Shown here: in pieces, positions 1 to 9,248 of the stretch
Position numbering within the stretch: the stretch's first letter is position 1
Layout: every line of letters begins with the position of its first letter
Assembly: GCA_951812535.1 (NCBI GenBank)
Contig: CATOSK010000001.1
Coordinates: 248,001-312,000 of the forward strand
Source of the DNA: an uncultured Dehalococcoidia bacterium
Lineage (GTDB): Bacteria; Chloroflexota; Dehalococcoidia; Lucifugimonadales; UBA3495
DNA length: 64,000 nt
Direction of reading: 5' to 3'
The notes under the pieces: generated by a model
The model's database searches: none
Seen by the model: the letters and a program-made list of their open reading frames with translations, nothing else
What the model was told of the DNA's origin: nothing
Program-made: the position numbers and the translations under genes

Positions 1-215
1 ACGCGGCTTACCCCGCCGCCGCGGCCCGCCAGTTGGGCTGGAACAGCACTGCCCTCATGTGCGCGACCGAAATTCCCGTCCCCAACAGCCTGCCCCGCTG
101 TGTCCGTATCATGATCCTGTACAACACCGAAAAATCCAAGCGGGACATCGTGAACGTGTATCTCCGCGGCACCGAAGTCCTCCGTATGCACGGCCTCGAA
201 ACCACCCCGTCATAA
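1..215 (+). CDS. aroH: Chorismate mutase AroH type, C-terminal part
   Basis: The frame is open from the window edge and ends with TAA at 213-215, so only the C-terminal 70 or so residues are present. AroH-type chorismate mutase converts chorismate to prephenate on the route to Phe and Tyr. The visible part matches the trimeric Bacillus-type fold: a stretch reading ARQLGW, then EIPVP, then CVRIMILYNT with the active-site Arg, then VYLRGTEVLR at the end. The length after these blocks is as expected for the family, so the C-terminus looks intact. It converges with the nuclease gene downstream. Confidence 0.85.
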   Translation, partial: AAYPAAAARQLGWNSTALMCATEIPVPNSLPRCVRIMILYNTEKSKRDIVNVYLRGTEVLRMHGLETTPS

Positions 216-243
216 CCCCCGGCGGCCTCTTCTTTCAGGCGCA

Positions 244-1473
244 TCACTCCTCTTCCACCAACCGTTGGGCGTACTCCAGCAGCTCCCTCTGCCGCTCCAC
301 ACCAACACTTCGGTTCTCCAGGAAAAGCTCCAAAGCCTGCATGGGTTGAAGACCTTCAGCCTCGTTTCCGGCTAGTCTCGTCCTTCTATCCCCCGTCACT
401 TCCCGGTTGATCGCCGCGATGAAGTGGGACCCCGCCAGGGCTTGGCGCAGTTCATGCTCCCTTAGCAGCGGCGCTGCTTCCGGCGGTAACGAAATTCGGA
501 CCCGCACAACGGCATCGTCCGTGCTCGTGGACTCTATCTTTCGGAGCGCGGTTCCTGTTGGGTCCGGATCCCCGGGCTCAATCTTCACATCCACTGTTGC
601 GAACGTACGTGCTTGGACATCGTGGAACTGGAAGTCAACCATCCTCTGTCCCTGGGGGAGGTTCGGGTCCAGATCAATCACGCAGAACCCCTTTCGGTCT
701 CCTTCCTCGCTGAAATCCACTCGTTGCAGGCTTCCTGAATAGACCACCATCGGCGGGTCCCGTCTCAACACCTGGTGCTTGTGGATATGTCCCAGCGCCA
801 CGTATTCCAGTTGGGGCCGGTGAAGGGTGCTGACCAGCAGCGTGTGGTCTTGGCCAAGCATCATGGATCGTTCCGTGCCCACAACGGCCCCATTCACGGT
901 GGCATGGGCCGTGAGGATTGCCGGTACTCCTGGGTCGAGGTCGTCAATCCGATCATAGATTGCCCGGGTCAATCTGTCCTCCAGCATCTCCCGGACTTCG
1001 TCTATGGACAGGCCCCGGGTTTCCTCCCTGCTCAGGACCGCGCCTCGCCGCGGCCAGGGCACGGCCACTATCTGCAGGGGACCGCTGCGGGTGGCGATGG
1101 TGGTCGTCTCCAGTCTGTCCCCTACATACACGTTCGGCACATCGAGGACCGGAAATATCTCGACCGCAGTTGCCCTGCTTGCGGCGTTGGGAAGGTCGTG
1201 ATTGCCAATCAGCAGGAACGTGGGTATTCCTGCTTCGGAGAGGGTTCTTAACCTGCGGGCGAACTCCCGCTGGTGTGTCTGCGATGGGTCTCTTCCCTTG
1301 TAGATATCTCCAGCGAACAGCACGAGGTCTGCCCCGTTATGAAGGGCGAAGTCCACCACCTCATCCAGCGCCCCGAGGAAGTCCAACAGTCGTGTGGACA
1401 ACCCCGTGGCCGGGTCTATGCTGCCGTAGTTTTCCACCCCCAGGTGAAGATCGGATGTATGAACAACGCGCAT
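244..1473 (-). CDS. sbcD: SbcD-like DNA exonuclease (metallophosphoesterase)
   Basis: A 409-residue calcineurin-like phosphoesterase of the Mre11/SbcD family, expected to be a Mn-dependent DNA end-processing nuclease. The metal-binding motifs appear in order: DLHLG near the N-terminus, GDIYKGRD around residue 55, GNHDLP around residue 92, AHATVNG in the middle and GHIHKHQ around residue 225. A C-terminal capping region follows. SbcD normally pairs with the SMC-like ATPase SbcC encoded next to it, but no sbcC is present here: the gene downstream is aroH on the other strand. It is divergent from the zinc-ribbon gene. Family assignment is firm; the partner and substrate are inferred. Confidence 0.85.
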   Translation of the reverse strand: MRVVHTSDLHLGVENYGSIDPATGLSTRLLDFLGALDEVVDFALHNGADLVLFAGDIYKGRDPSQTHQREFARRLRTLSEAGIPTFLLIGNHDLPNAASRATAVEIFPVLDVPNVYVGDRLETTTIATRSGPLQIVAVPWPRRGAVLSREETRGLSIDEVREMLEDRLTRAIYDRIDDLDPGVPAILTAHATVNGAVVGTERSMMLGQDHTLLVSTLHRPQLEYVALGHIHKHQVLRRDPPMVVYSGSLQRVDFSEEGDRKGFCVIDLDPNLPQGQRMVDFQFHDVQARTFATVDVKIEPGDPDPTGTALRKIESTSTDDAVVRVRISLPPEAAPLLREHELRQALAGSHFIAAINREVTGDRRTRLAGNEAEGLQPMQALELFLENRSVGVERQRELLEYAQRLVEEE

Positions 1474-1600
1474 CAGTGGCCCTTGTCCTCTCGTGCATCG
1501 CCGATCGGCCTTGGGAATCAGCGTGGTTGCAACGGAATATACAGAACTCTCGCGGGTTTGGTAAGGTCTCCTGCGATGGGCCGGACAGCCCCGCCCCGCG

Positions 1601-1629
1601 TTGACAAGAATTCATTGCCTGCCTAGAAT
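1601..1629 (+). promoter_or_regulatory. Sigma-70-type promoter for the zinc-ribbon gene
   Basis: TTGACA at 1601-1606, a 17-base spacer, and TAGAAT at 1624-1629. The predicted transcription start is near 1636, about 40 bases before the ATG at 1678. The perfect -35 and optimal spacing make this one of the best promoters in the window. Confidence 0.75.
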
Positions 1630-1677
1630 CCAAAATGGATGAGCCCGACACACCGAAAAGTTAGGTAATCAATCGCT

Positions 1678-2376
1678 ATGACGTTGATGCGGCAACTGTT
1701 TTCCCTTCAGGAATTGGACTTGGCTCTGGACAGTGTGAGGAGCCGGAAAGCCCACGCCGAAGAAGAGTTGGAGACCAGGTTGACCCTTGGCAAGATTGAA
1801 CAGGGTATCGAAGAAGAGCAGGCCAAGCTGGAGGAAGTTCAGGCCACCCATCGGAACCACCAGTTGGAGGCGGAAACCCTCCGGGAACGCGTGAGCCACC
1901 TGGAAACCCAGTTGTTTGGAGATACGGCCAATCCCCGGGACTTGGAAGTTCTGCAGCTGGAGGTCAACAACGTCAGGGCCCAGGTTGACCAGAAGGACTT
2001 GCAGCTTCTCGAACTCTCCGTTCGCGCGGACGATGGCCGGCGCCGGATTTCCTCGTTGCAGGAGGAGTTGACCGAGGCCCGGGAGTCTTGGGAACTGCGC
2101 CAGGCTGAACTCCTGGAAGAAGTTGCTGTCTTGACTGACGAGGAAACCGGGTTGGCGGCACAGCGCGCCGAGCTGGCCCAGACTCTCGATCAGGCCGAGG
2201 TCATGAAGTACGACACCCTGCGCCGCAGCAAGGGAGGCACCGCCGTCGCCAAGGTGGAACGCGGGTTGTGCCAGGGGTGCCGGATGTCCCTCCCCACCCA
2301 GCATTTGCAGCGGGTTCGTTCCGGCCGATACACGGTCACCTGCAGCAGTTGCGGAAGGATGCTCTTTCCGGGATAG
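1678..2376 (+). CDS. Coiled-coil zinc-ribbon protein (CT398-like family)
   Basis: A 232-residue protein made of a long charged coiled coil (about residues 10-180, rich in Glu, Leu and Arg) followed by a C4 zinc ribbon with two Cys pairs, CQGC near residue 200 and CSSC near residue 225. This architecture is the widespread CT398-like or C4-type zinc ribbon family; its biochemical role is not established, though nucleic-acid or secretion-related roles have been proposed for relatives. It has its own strong promoter and lies just upstream of the RNase P RNA gene in the same direction. ATG at 1678 gives a natural family start. Confidence 0.85.
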   Translation: MTLMRQLFSLQELDLALDSVRSRKAHAEEELETRLTLGKIEQGIEEEQAKLEEVQATHRNHQLEAETLRERVSHLETQLFGDTANPRDLEVLQLEVNNVRAQVDQKDLQLLELSVRADDGRRRISSLQEELTEARESWELRQAELLEEVAVLTDEETGLAAQRAELAQTLDQAEVMKYDTLRRSKGGTAVAKVERGLCQGCRMSLPTQHLQRVRSGRYTVTCSSCGRMLFPG

Positions 2377-2486
2377 AGCCCTCTGAGGGGAACCTATCCT
2401 TCAACCGCTATTCCGGCCCCCTTCGGGTTATTGTTTCCCCGTAGCAGATAGAGACGGGCTGAAATTTTTACTTTTCTCAAATTCCT

Positions 2487-2515
2487 TTGACCCCTTCTGT
2501 ACCCTGTGCTAAAGT
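2487..2515 (+). promoter_or_regulatory. Promoter for RNase P RNA
   Basis: TTGACC at 2487-2492, a 17-base spacer, and TAAAGT at 2510-2515 preceded by TGC. This places the transcript start at about 2517-2523, right where the P1 helix of the RNase P RNA begins, so the assignment is supported by position as well as sequence. Confidence 0.6.
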
Positions 2516-2516
2516 C

Positions 2517-3000
2517 GCCGGCGGAGAGTCGGGGGGACCGGGTGGCCGCCGTCCCGTGGGACCGGGAAACCGGTCTTGCAAGAGGGAGGAAAGTCCGGGC
2601 TCCACTGGACAGGGTGCTGGGTAACTCCCAGGCTTCCGGCATGGTCGGAAGACGGAAAGTGGCACAGAAACATACCGCCTCCAGTTCGAACTGAGGATGG
2701 GACAGGGGCTTTTCCGAGCAACGGCGGGAACTGGCGGCAAGGGTGAAATCGGACGGTAAGAGCGTCCGGCCGTAGGCGGCGACGCCGCGGCGGCCAAACC
2801 CCACCTGGAGCAAGGCCGAATAGGGGGGCAATGGGTGTCCGGCCCGCCCCCGGGTTGGCTGCTCGACCCCGATGGCAACATCGTACCCCTTTGGTGGTTT
2901 CCGTCATCCCCCGGGATGGCGGAGGGCTAGATAGATGGTCACCACCCCGGCCCCGTGAGGGGCCGGGGGTTACAGAACCCGGCTTATAGGTCCCTCCGGC
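2517..3000 (+). ncRNA. rnpB: RNase P RNA, bacterial type A
   Basis: This is the catalytic RNA that matures tRNA 5' ends. The diagnostic core GAGGAAAGTCCGGGCTCC is at 2586-2603, followed by ACAGAAACATACCGCC at 2664-2679, GGTAAGAG at about 2755 and the 3' block ACAGAACCCGGCTTATAGG at 2972-2990. The ends GCCGG (2517-2521) and CCGGC (2996-3000) can close helix P1. At about 484 bases it is longer than the usual 350-400, mostly through GC-rich hairpins between about 2760 and 2970. There is no credible protein gene here on either strand. Exact ends are inferred from P1 pairing. Confidence 0.93.
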
Positions 3001-3174
3001 TCCCCCTTTGTCAGCTGGCCCATCTGCATAGCATTGGCAGTGTTCCATGTGCCCATCGGGTTTGGCTCTGGCAGACTCAGACCCGGTGCTTGCTCCCAAT
3101 ATAGAAGTGCCCGAGATGTTGTGCCCGAGATGTCCCGAGATGTAAAGAAACCCCACAACCCTGGAGGAACACTT

Positions 3175-3945
3175 ATGGTCCGCACCAACCGAACCAAGGC
3201 AAAACTCCTGGCTGGCGAAGTGGCCCTGGGCGCCAACCTGAATTTCTACGCTCCCATCATGGCCGAGCTTTACGGCGTGATGGGGTTTGATTGGATTTGG
3301 ATCGACTGCGAGCATGGTTCGTCCAATGACTCCGAATCCGAAAATGTCATCCGGGCTGCGGAACTGTACGATCTCACTCCCATTGTGCGGGTTCCCAATG
3401 CCGACCCATCAACCCTTCTCCGGTTCCTGGACCGTGGTGCCCAGGGGCTCATCATTCCCCACATTTCCACAAAGGAGGAAGCCGAGGCCGTCGCTCGCGC
3501 TTCTCATTACCACCCGATGGGTGACCGCAGCAGTGCGACGGGCGGCCGCACCAACCGCCTGGGCAGCGGCCTTTCTCCCGCTGAATACTATGAAGCGGCC
3601 AACCGTGAAACCCTCATCATCACAATGATTGAAACTCCCGAGGCGGTGGACAACGCCCGGGACATTGCTTCTGTACCCGGGGTTGACGCCATCTTGGTGG
3701 GCAGCAGTGACCTCACCCAGGCCATGGGAATGCCCGGTCCCGCCGAAGTCGACGCCGCCATAGACCGCGTAATTTCCGCGGGCAAGGCTGCCGGAAAGGT
3801 GGTTGGCGTGGCAGGCGCGGGAATGACCGTTACCAACCTGGATCGTTACAAACACTTTGCCTCTCAAGGCGTCCAACTGCTGTCAGCCGGAGTCCAGGAT
3901 TTCATCCGCCAGAGCGGCGGCGAGTTTCTTGCTGCCCTCCGTTAG
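3175..3945 (+). CDS. HpcH/HpaI-family aldolase
   Basis: A 256-residue class II metal-dependent aldolase of the HpcH/HpaI/citrate-lyase-beta family, which cleaves 2-keto-3-deoxy acids to pyruvate (or makes the reverse bond). Visible blocks are FDWIWIDCEHG (acid-base and metal region), GAQGLIIPHI, ITMIETPEAV with the metal-binding Glu, and DAILVGSSDLTQAMG with the metal-binding Asp. The start is set at 3175 because GGAGGA lies seven bases or so upstream; the open frame extends further back but carries short CCCGAGATGT repeats rather than protein-like sequence. The true substrate cannot be read from sequence. It stands alone between rnpB and the nuo operon. Confidence 0.85.
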   Translation: MVRTNRTKAKLLAGEVALGANLNFYAPIMAELYGVMGFDWIWIDCEHGSSNDSESENVIRAAELYDLTPIVRVPNADPSTLLRFLDRGAQGLIIPHISTKEEAEAVARASHYHPMGDRSSATGGRTNRLGSGLSPAEYYEAANRETLIITMIETPEAVDNARDIASVPGVDAILVGSSDLTQAMGMPGPAEVDAAIDRVISAGKAAGKVVGVAGAGMTVTNLDRYKHFASQGVQLLSAGVQDFIRQSGGEFLAALR

Positions 3946-3959
3946 GAGAGTTTGTTAGA

Positions 3960-3987
3960 AGGGCTTGTTCCGCCCGGCCCTAATTTT
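3960..3987 (+). terminator. Weak hairpin plus T-run after the aldolase gene
   Basis: AGGGC (3960-3964) can pair with GCCCT (3977-3981), followed by AATTTT. The stem is only five base pairs with a 12-base loop, so this is a weak candidate terminator. Confidence 0.3.
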
Positions 3988-4107
3988 GGGGGCATTTTCG
4001 GAGACGGTGCCCTTCCCTCTCTCGCTGGAACGTGAAGGCCGTACTGCCGTAGGCGTTCAACCCGCTCCTGTCTGGGAACGTTCAGCCCTCATCGGGCTCT
4101 GATCCTG

Positions 4108-4135
4108 TTGAGTCCGGTTGGCGCTGTGATATAAT
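4108..4135 (+). promoter_or_regulatory. Promoter of the nuo operon
   Basis: TTGAGT at 4108-4113, a 16-base spacer and a perfect TATAAT at 4130-4135. The start of transcription would be near 4142, leaving a leader of about 30 bases before the nuoA ATG. No other comparable promoter is seen up to nuoN, consistent with one long operon. Confidence 0.75.
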
Positions 4136-4171
4136 TCCGGCGCATTCCCGAAGCCCATCGGTGTACCGCCT

Positions 4172-4558
4172 ATGATCGAAGACTACCTGCGCCAGTACGG
4201 TCTTATTGCCATTTTCGGCGTGTTGGCCATTCTGGTACCGACAGGTATGCTTCTCGTGTCTCTGCTGGCCTCCAGGGTGGGGCTCCGTCCCAGTAACCCC
4301 ACGACGGTAAAGTCCGAAACCTACGAATGTGGAGTGGAGGCCCTCGGAGGGCCCTGGAATCAGTTCAACTTCCGCTATTACATGTTCGCCATTTTGTTCG
4401 TGATTTTCGATGTCGAGGTGGTTTTCCTCTACCCTTGGGCGGCCAAATTTCTCAAGCTAGAATTGTTCGCCCTGATCGAGATGGCCGTGTTTGTGCTGAT
4501 CCTGTTGGCCGGCTGGGCTTACGCTTGGCGGAAGAGGGACTTGGAGTGGCGGAGCTAG
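4172..4558 (+). CDS. nuoA: Complex I subunit NuoA
   Basis: A 128-residue membrane subunit of respiratory complex I with three hydrophobic segments (about residues 10-33, 70-92 and 97-120). The family block [21 protein letters not shown] contains the conserved loop Cys, and [12 protein letters not shown] follows. It sits at the interface between the hydrophilic arm and the membrane arm near the quinone site. First gene of the nuo operon, 19 bases before nuoB. Confidence 0.95.
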   Translation: MIEDYLRQYGLIAIFGVLAILVPTGMLLVSLLASRVGLRPSNPTTVKSETYECGVEALGGPWNQFNFRYYMFAILFVIFDVEVVFLYPWAAKFLKLELFALIEMAVFVLILLAGWAYAWRKRDLEWRS

Positions 4559-4577
4559 CTCCCCCAACCCCCGTTTT

Positions 4578-5201
4578 ATGGTTGATTTGACCTACAATTC
4601 GGAGCCATTGCAGTCCCGCACTTGGGATATCGACCGCGCCGAAGGCCAATCCGTCTCGGATCTCATCGCCGCTTCTACGGTTCCCCTGGAAGTGCCCTTC
4701 ATCGAGGTTCCCGACGACCTCAAGGGCAACCTCGTGGTTACTTCCATCGACGCCCTCGTTAACTGGGGCAGGAAGTCGGCCTTGTGGCCGGTGGCCTTCG
4801 GTCTTGCCTGTTGTGCCTTCGAGATGATGGCCACGGCCATGGGACGCTTCGACATCGCCCGGTTCGGAATGGAGGCCTTTCGTGCCTCCCCGCGCCAGGC
4901 CGACCTGATGATCGTGGCCGGCACCGTTACCTGGAAGATGGCCGTCCCCATCAAGCGCATATACGACCAGATGGCCGATCCCAAGTGGGTAATATCAATG
5001 GGAGTCTGCGCCACCAGCGGCGGGCCTTACTTCGGATCGTACAGCGTCGTCCCCGGCGTGGACCATATCATCCCCGTGGATGTCTATGTTCCCGGATGCC
5101 CACCCCGGCCCGATGCCCTGCTTTACGGGATCATGGAACTCCACGAGAAAATTAAGAAACAGCAGAACCTGGCCCGTCGAACCGGGAACAGTGGTTCCTG
5201 A
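4578..5201 (+). CDS. nuoB: Complex I subunit NuoB (N2 cluster)
   Basis: A 207-residue subunit that carries the terminal [4Fe-4S] cluster N2, which passes electrons to quinone. The ligand Cys residues are visible as CCAFEMMA near residue 75, the Cys of GVCATSGG near residue 140 and the Cys of [14 protein letters not shown] near residue 173. It has an N-terminal extension of about 45 residues relative to short homologues. The stop overlaps the nuoC ATG at 5201, implying translational coupling. Confidence 0.95.
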   Translation: MVDLTYNSEPLQSRTWDIDRAEGQSVSDLIAASTVPLEVPFIEVPDDLKGNLVVTSIDALVNWGRKSALWPVAFGLACCAFEMMATAMGRFDIARFGMEAFRASPRQADLMIVAGTVTWKMAVPIKRIYDQMADPKWVISMGVCATSGGPYFGSYSVVPGVDHIIPVDVYVPGCPPRPDALLYGIMELHEKIKKQQNLARRTGNSGS

Positions 5202-5644
5202 TGACTGTTGCTGCCCTTTCCGGCGAACACCTCCGGAGCCGCTTGTCCGAACTTTCGCCTGCTCCGGTGGAAGGCACAGACGCCGTAGCTGTGTGGGTCT
5301 ATCCTGGCAGGATAGACGCTGTGGCAAGATTCCTGCGGGATGACCCGGACCTGGATTTTCAGTTCCTCAATTCCATCAGCGCCGTCGATTTTATCGATCA
5401 CTTCCAGGTCGTATACCATCTGACCTCCTTGTCCTTGGAGCACACTGGCGTTGTGAGGACCAGGCTCTACGGTCGGGACGATTTGGCGCTCCCTTCGGTC
5501 TTCGATGTTTGGCGCGGGGCGGATTTCCAGGAAAGGGAAATCTGGGACTTGATGGGAATCAGGTTTGATGGCCATCCCAACATGAAGCGCATTATGTTGT
5601 GGGAGGGCTTTGAGGGCCACCCTCTGCGTAAGGATTACCTTTAG
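5201..5644 (+). CDS. nuoC: Complex I subunit NuoC
   Basis: A 147-residue 30-kDa-type peripheral subunit. The family end block is clear: DLMGIRFDGHPNMKRI, then WEGFEGHPLRKDYL at the C-terminus. It is separate from nuoD, unlike the fused NuoCD of enterobacteria. ATG at 5201 overlaps the nuoB stop by one base. Confidence 0.93.
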   Translation: MTVAALSGEHLRSRLSELSPAPVEGTDAVAVWVYPGRIDAVARFLRDDPDLDFQFLNSISAVDFIDHFQVVYHLTSLSLEHTGVVRTRLYGRDDLALPSVFDVWRGADFQEREIWDLMGIRFDGHPNMKRIMLWEGFEGHPLRKDYL

Positions 5645-5725
5645 CCAGCCCCGGAAAGCCGGGCGCTTACTTCCGTTTATCCTGATGAACCTTCTTCCCC
5701 CAACAACCTCCGGGCAGACAACCCG

Positions 5726-6835
5726 ATGACCATTCGAACCGAACCCATGACGGTCAACGTCGGGCCTCAACACCCCAGCACTCACGGGGTATTTCGGCTG
5801 CGCATCACCTTTGACGGAGAGGAGATTCTGGAAGTAGAGCCTGTCCTTGGTTACCTTCACCGTGGCACGGAAAAGCTTGCCGAAGAGCGTAATTACGTCC
5901 AGGTAGTGACCCTCACCGACCGGCTGGACTACACTTCCTCCATGATCAACAACCAGGCTTACTGCTTGGCAGTGGAAAAGCTGCTCGGCGTGGAACCCCC
6001 GCCCAGGGCCAAATTCCTCAGGACCTTGGTCGCCGAACTGCAGCGTATTGCCAGCCATCTGGTGGCCGTCGGGTTCTTTATCCAGGAGTTGGGCGCCTTC
6101 GGCACCCCCTTGATGTATACCTTCCGTAGTCGCGAACGCATTCTGGACCTCTTCGAAATGCTTTGCGGAGCACGTATAACGGTCAGCTACATGCGCCCCA
6201 GCGGAGTTTTCTCCGATGCCCCCTCGGATTTCTGGCCTGCATTGGCCAGGTTCCTCGTTGATTTCCGCCAGGAGTTCCAGGAACTCGAACAACTGTTGCT
6301 GGAAAACGAAATCTTGATGGTGCGTACCCGGGGAGTTAGCCCGCTGCCCGCCGGATTGGCCATTAACTCCTCGGTCTCCGGCCCCGTGTTGCGTGCGGCG
6401 GGCATTCCCTGGGACTGGCGCAAGATGGACCCCTATGACGCCTACGATCAGGTGGAGTTTGATGTCCCGGTAGGCACGCAGTCCGACAATTACGACCGCT
6501 TTTGGGTCAGAATGCAGGAGGTACACCAGAGTCTTCGCATTATTGACCAATGCGTGGAGCGTATCGAGCCCGGCCCAGTGCGCTCGCCCGACCTACCCTT
6601 GGTGGTGCGCCCTGAACCGGGCGCCGAGGCTTACGGGAGAGTGGAAGCCTCAAAAGGTGAATTGGGCTTCTACCTCATTAGCGACGGGGGCATTTCTCCT
6701 TACCGGTGTAAAATTCGCTCCCCATCCCTGATCAACCTGACCGTCACCGAACACCTTTTGGTGGGCTGGAAACTGGCCGATATGATCGTGTCGCTGGGTA
6801 GCGTCGATATCAACATGGGCGAGGTTGACCGGTGA
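5726..6835 (+). CDS. nuoD: Complex I subunit NuoD
   Basis: A 369-residue 49-kDa subunit that forms the quinone-binding pocket with NuoB. It begins with the family block VNVGPQHPSTHGVFRL and carries EKLAEERNY, YVQVVTLTDRLDYTSSM and the C-terminal NMGEVDR. It lies 81 bases after nuoC. The nuoH GTG overlaps its TGA by four bases. Confidence 0.95.
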   Translation: MTIRTEPMTVNVGPQHPSTHGVFRLRITFDGEEILEVEPVLGYLHRGTEKLAEERNYVQVVTLTDRLDYTSSMINNQAYCLAVEKLLGVEPPPRAKFLRTLVAELQRIASHLVAVGFFIQELGAFGTPLMYTFRSRERILDLFEMLCGARITVSYMRPSGVFSDAPSDFWPALARFLVDFRQEFQELEQLLLENEILMVRTRGVSPLPAGLAINSSVSGPVLRAAGIPWDWRKMDPYDAYDQVEFDVPVGTQSDNYDRFWVRMQEVHQSLRIIDQCVERIEPGPVRSPDLPLVVRPEPGAEAYGRVEASKGELGFYLISDGGISPYRCKIRSPSLINLTVTEHLLVGWKLADMIVSLGSVDINMGEVDR

Positions 6836-8067
6836 GTTGCCGTCTTTCCAGCGACAGCATCTTGTTTGAGAACGCCCTGTACCGGGCGGTCTACGACGTG
6901 GCCGGCTTGTTCCTCCCCTGCTGGCTGGCTTACGTGGCCGCGGGTCTCGTCATAATGCTCATCCTCATCAACGCCGTCTTGTTGGGAGCGGCTGTCGTTA
7001 CTTGGCTGGAACGCCGGGTGTTGGGACGGTTGCAGAATCGCGTGGGTCCCAACCGGTGGGGGCCTTTCGGCATCCTCCAGCCCATCGCTGACCTCGCCAA
7101 GTTGCTCACCAAGGAAGATTTGGTCCCCGCAGGAGCCGACCGGTTGGTGTTCAACCTGGTGCCGCTGATGATGATGGCTCCCCTGCTGTTGATGACTGCC
7201 GTAATCCCCTTCAACAGGAACACCGCTCTCGCCGACCTGAATGTTGGCGTGTTGTTCATCCTCGCCGTCAGCTCCCTCAGCACCTTGGCCGTTCTCATGG
7301 CTGGCTGGTCATCCAACAACCGCTACGCTCTGTTCGGTGCCGCCCGGTCGGTGGCTGTGCTCATCAGTTACGAGATCCCCGTGGTGTTGTCGCTCCTCGG
7401 CGTGGTGATCGTGGCCGGTTCCATGTCGTTGGGGGACATCGTTGGCGCGCAAACGGTGCCCTTCTTGCTGGTGCAGCCCATGGCGATGTTTGTTTTCCTG
7501 GCCGGAATGTCGGCGGAATTGAACCGGACGCCTTTCGATGTGGCCGAAGCCGAGTCCGAGATTATCGCTGGCTACCATACCGAGTACAGCGGGATCAAGT
7601 TCGCCTTGATTTTTGCCGCGGAAACCGGAGCAATGATCGTGGTGTCCGCCACCATCTGCACCCTCTTCCTTGGTGGGTGGAGCGGCCCCTTCCCCAGTTA
7701 TCTGGGTTGGCTTTGGTTTCTGCTCAAGACCTTGCTCATAATCTTCGTTTTCATTTGGATCAGGGCTACCTATCCCAGGCTCAGGGTCGACCAGATAATG
7801 GCGTTTTCCTGGAAGTTCTTGCTTCCGTTGAGCCTGATCAACCTGGCTGCGACCGCAATAGAGGTGTATTTCTTGCGTGGCCCCGACGGAGCCTTATCCG
7901 GCGGTGACCTCTGGCTGATGGCCGGGATCAACATCGTTCTAACGGTTCTTTGCGTCTTCGTTTTTGGGGACCTCGTGCGTAACAGGTCTCACCGGGGACG
8001 CCGGTCGGCGGGTGCGCCTCAGCCGGCCGTTCCAGGGGCGGCTCAATTTGGGCGGGAGGTGAGTTAA
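6832..8067 (+). CDS. nuoH: Complex I subunit NuoH
   Basis: A 411-residue membrane subunit with about eight to nine transmembrane helices that completes the quinone channel. Signature stretches are ERRVLGRLQNRVGPNRWGPF near residue 62, QPIADLAKLLTKED, the loop AELNRTPFDVAEAESEIIAG near residue 225 and FIWIRATYPRLRVDQIM. The GTG start overlaps the nuoD stop. A 25-residue N-terminal extension and a short basic C-terminal tail are present compared with compact homologues. Confidence 0.95.
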   Translation: MSCRLSSDSILFENALYRAVYDVAGLFLPCWLAYVAAGLVIMLILINAVLLGAAVVTWLERRVLGRLQNRVGPNRWGPFGILQPIADLAKLLTKEDLVPAGADRLVFNLVPLMMMAPLLLMTAVIPFNRNTALADLNVGVLFILAVSSLSTLAVLMAGWSSNNRYALFGAARSVAVLISYEIPVVLSLLGVVIVAGSMSLGDIVGAQTVPFLLVQPMAMFVFLAGMSAELNRTPFDVAEAESEIIAGYHTEYSGIKFALIFAAETGAMIVVSATICTLFLGGWSGPFPSYLGWLWFLLKTLLIIFVFIWIRATYPRLRVDQIMAFSWKFLLPLSLINLAATAIEVYFLRGPDGALSGGDLWLMAGINIVLTVLCVFVFGDLVRNRSHRGRRSAGAPQPAVPGAAQFGREVS

Positions 8068-8658
8068 GTGTACGGTATGGGAATGGCCCGGGGTTTGTTG
8101 GTTACCCTCCGAAACCTGACGAAGAAACCTTTCACGGTTGCCTATCCGGAGCAGCGGTTGGAGCAGCATCCCCGGTTCCGCGGAGAGGAGTTCGTCTGGT
8201 ACGAGGAGCGCTGCACCGGCTGTGCGTCATGCGCCAAGTATTGCCCTCTCGGAATAATCAAGATCGTCACAGAACCCAGTGGGACTGCTCCCAGGCAGGG
8301 CGACAAGTATCGGCTGGAAGTGTTCGATATCGAGATCCAGCGTTGCATGTTTTGCGGGCTTTGCGTGGAGGCTTGTCCCTACGATTGTTTGTACATGGGT
8401 AGCGGTTTCGAACAGGGAAAATACAGCCGCAAGGACATGGTGATCCACGTAGAACAATTGAGGGATTCCGACAAGCATCCCAGCACCTACTTCCGGCCCC
8501 AGTTGGAAGCATCGGGCTATAACCCCAGGGGAGGGCGGCCCTTGGACTGGAAGGAGGTTGGCCGCGAGGGGTGGCGTTGGCACCTTCGGGAGAAGACCGG
8601 TAAGCGGCTCGAAAACCCTCCCCCCGGTTCAGACCCTGCCCCTGAGGACGTGAGCTAA
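8068..8658 (+). CDS. nuoI: Complex I subunit NuoI (two 4Fe-4S clusters)
   Basis: A 196-residue ferredoxin-like subunit with two classical [4Fe-4S] motifs, CTGCASCAKYCP near residue 50 and CMFCGLCVEACP near residue 93, that relay electrons toward cluster N2. GTG start directly after the nuoH stop. In this operon, which lacks NuoEFG, NuoI and NuoB are the only Fe-S subunits, so whatever donates electrons probably docks at NuoI. Confidence 0.95.
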   Translation: MYGMGMARGLLVTLRNLTKKPFTVAYPEQRLEQHPRFRGEEFVWYEERCTGCASCAKYCPLGIIKIVTEPSGTAPRQGDKYRLEVFDIEIQRCMFCGLCVEACPYDCLYMGSGFEQGKYSRKDMVIHVEQLRDSDKHPSTYFRPQLEASGYNPRGGRPLDWKEVGREGWRWHLREKTGKRLENPPPGSDPAPEDVS

Positions 8659-9246
8659 GTGCTTTTCCAGGACGTGGTTTTCTGGGTGTTGTCCGTGGTG
8701 GCCATCGCGGGTGCTGTCGGGGTGGTTCTGGTCCGGGACTTGTTCCGCGCGGCCCTCTTGCTTGCATTGGTGTTCGTGACGGTGGCCGGCTTCTTCGTAT
8801 TGATGAGCGCCGAGTTCTTGGCCACTGTGCAGGTATTGATTTACGTCGGCGCCATCTCCATCCTTTTCGTTTTCGCCGTGATGTTGACCCGGGACGTCCG
8901 GCGTGGGAACCTGCCCAACCGTCTCCAGATTCCCGCTGTCGTTCTTCCTGCTCTCTTGCTGGCCTCGATGGTGATCACCATCCTGGCCACGGACTGGCAG
9001 TTCATCCCGGGGGAGGCCCAGGAAAAGACGGACTTGGTGCAGACTCAGTCGGTCAGCGTAGTTTCCCAGGCAGACCTGGAAGGGGCGGGTTTTGCTTCAC
9101 AGGAAGAAACCCTCGACGCCCGCGGAGCCGGGTTGGCGGACCTGCTGGTCGGAGACTTCGTTCTGGCCTTCGAAGCGGTTTCGGTGTTGCTTCTGGCGGC
9201 TCTCATCGGCGCGCTGGCGTTGGCGCGCGGGCGCCAGGGGGCCTAG
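8659..9246 (+). CDS. nuoJ: Complex I subunit NuoJ
   Basis: A 195-residue membrane subunit with five predicted helices. The family stretch AALLLALVFVTVAGFFVLMSAEF (residues 30-55; helix TM3 region) and QVLIYVGAISILFVFAVML are readable. A hydrophilic loop of about 45 residues separates the fourth and fifth helices. GTG start abuts nuoI. Confidence 0.92.
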   Translation: MLFQDVVFWVLSVVAIAGAVGVVLVRDLFRAALLLALVFVTVAGFFVLMSAEFLATVQVLIYVGAISILFVFAVMLTRDVRRGNLPNRLQIPAVVLPALLLASMVITILATDWQFIPGEAQEKTDLVQTQSVSVVSQADLEGAGFASQEETLDARGAGLADLLVGDFVLAFEAVSVLLLAALIGALALARGRQGA

Positions 9247-9248
9247 CC

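Noticed and set aside
2509..3315. 268-residue open frame on the minus strand over RNase P RNA
   Set aside because: The RNA is well supported by several conserved blocks; the frame has no protein-like features.
5123..6550. 475-residue open frame on the minus strand
   Set aside because: Antisense to nuoC and nuoD.
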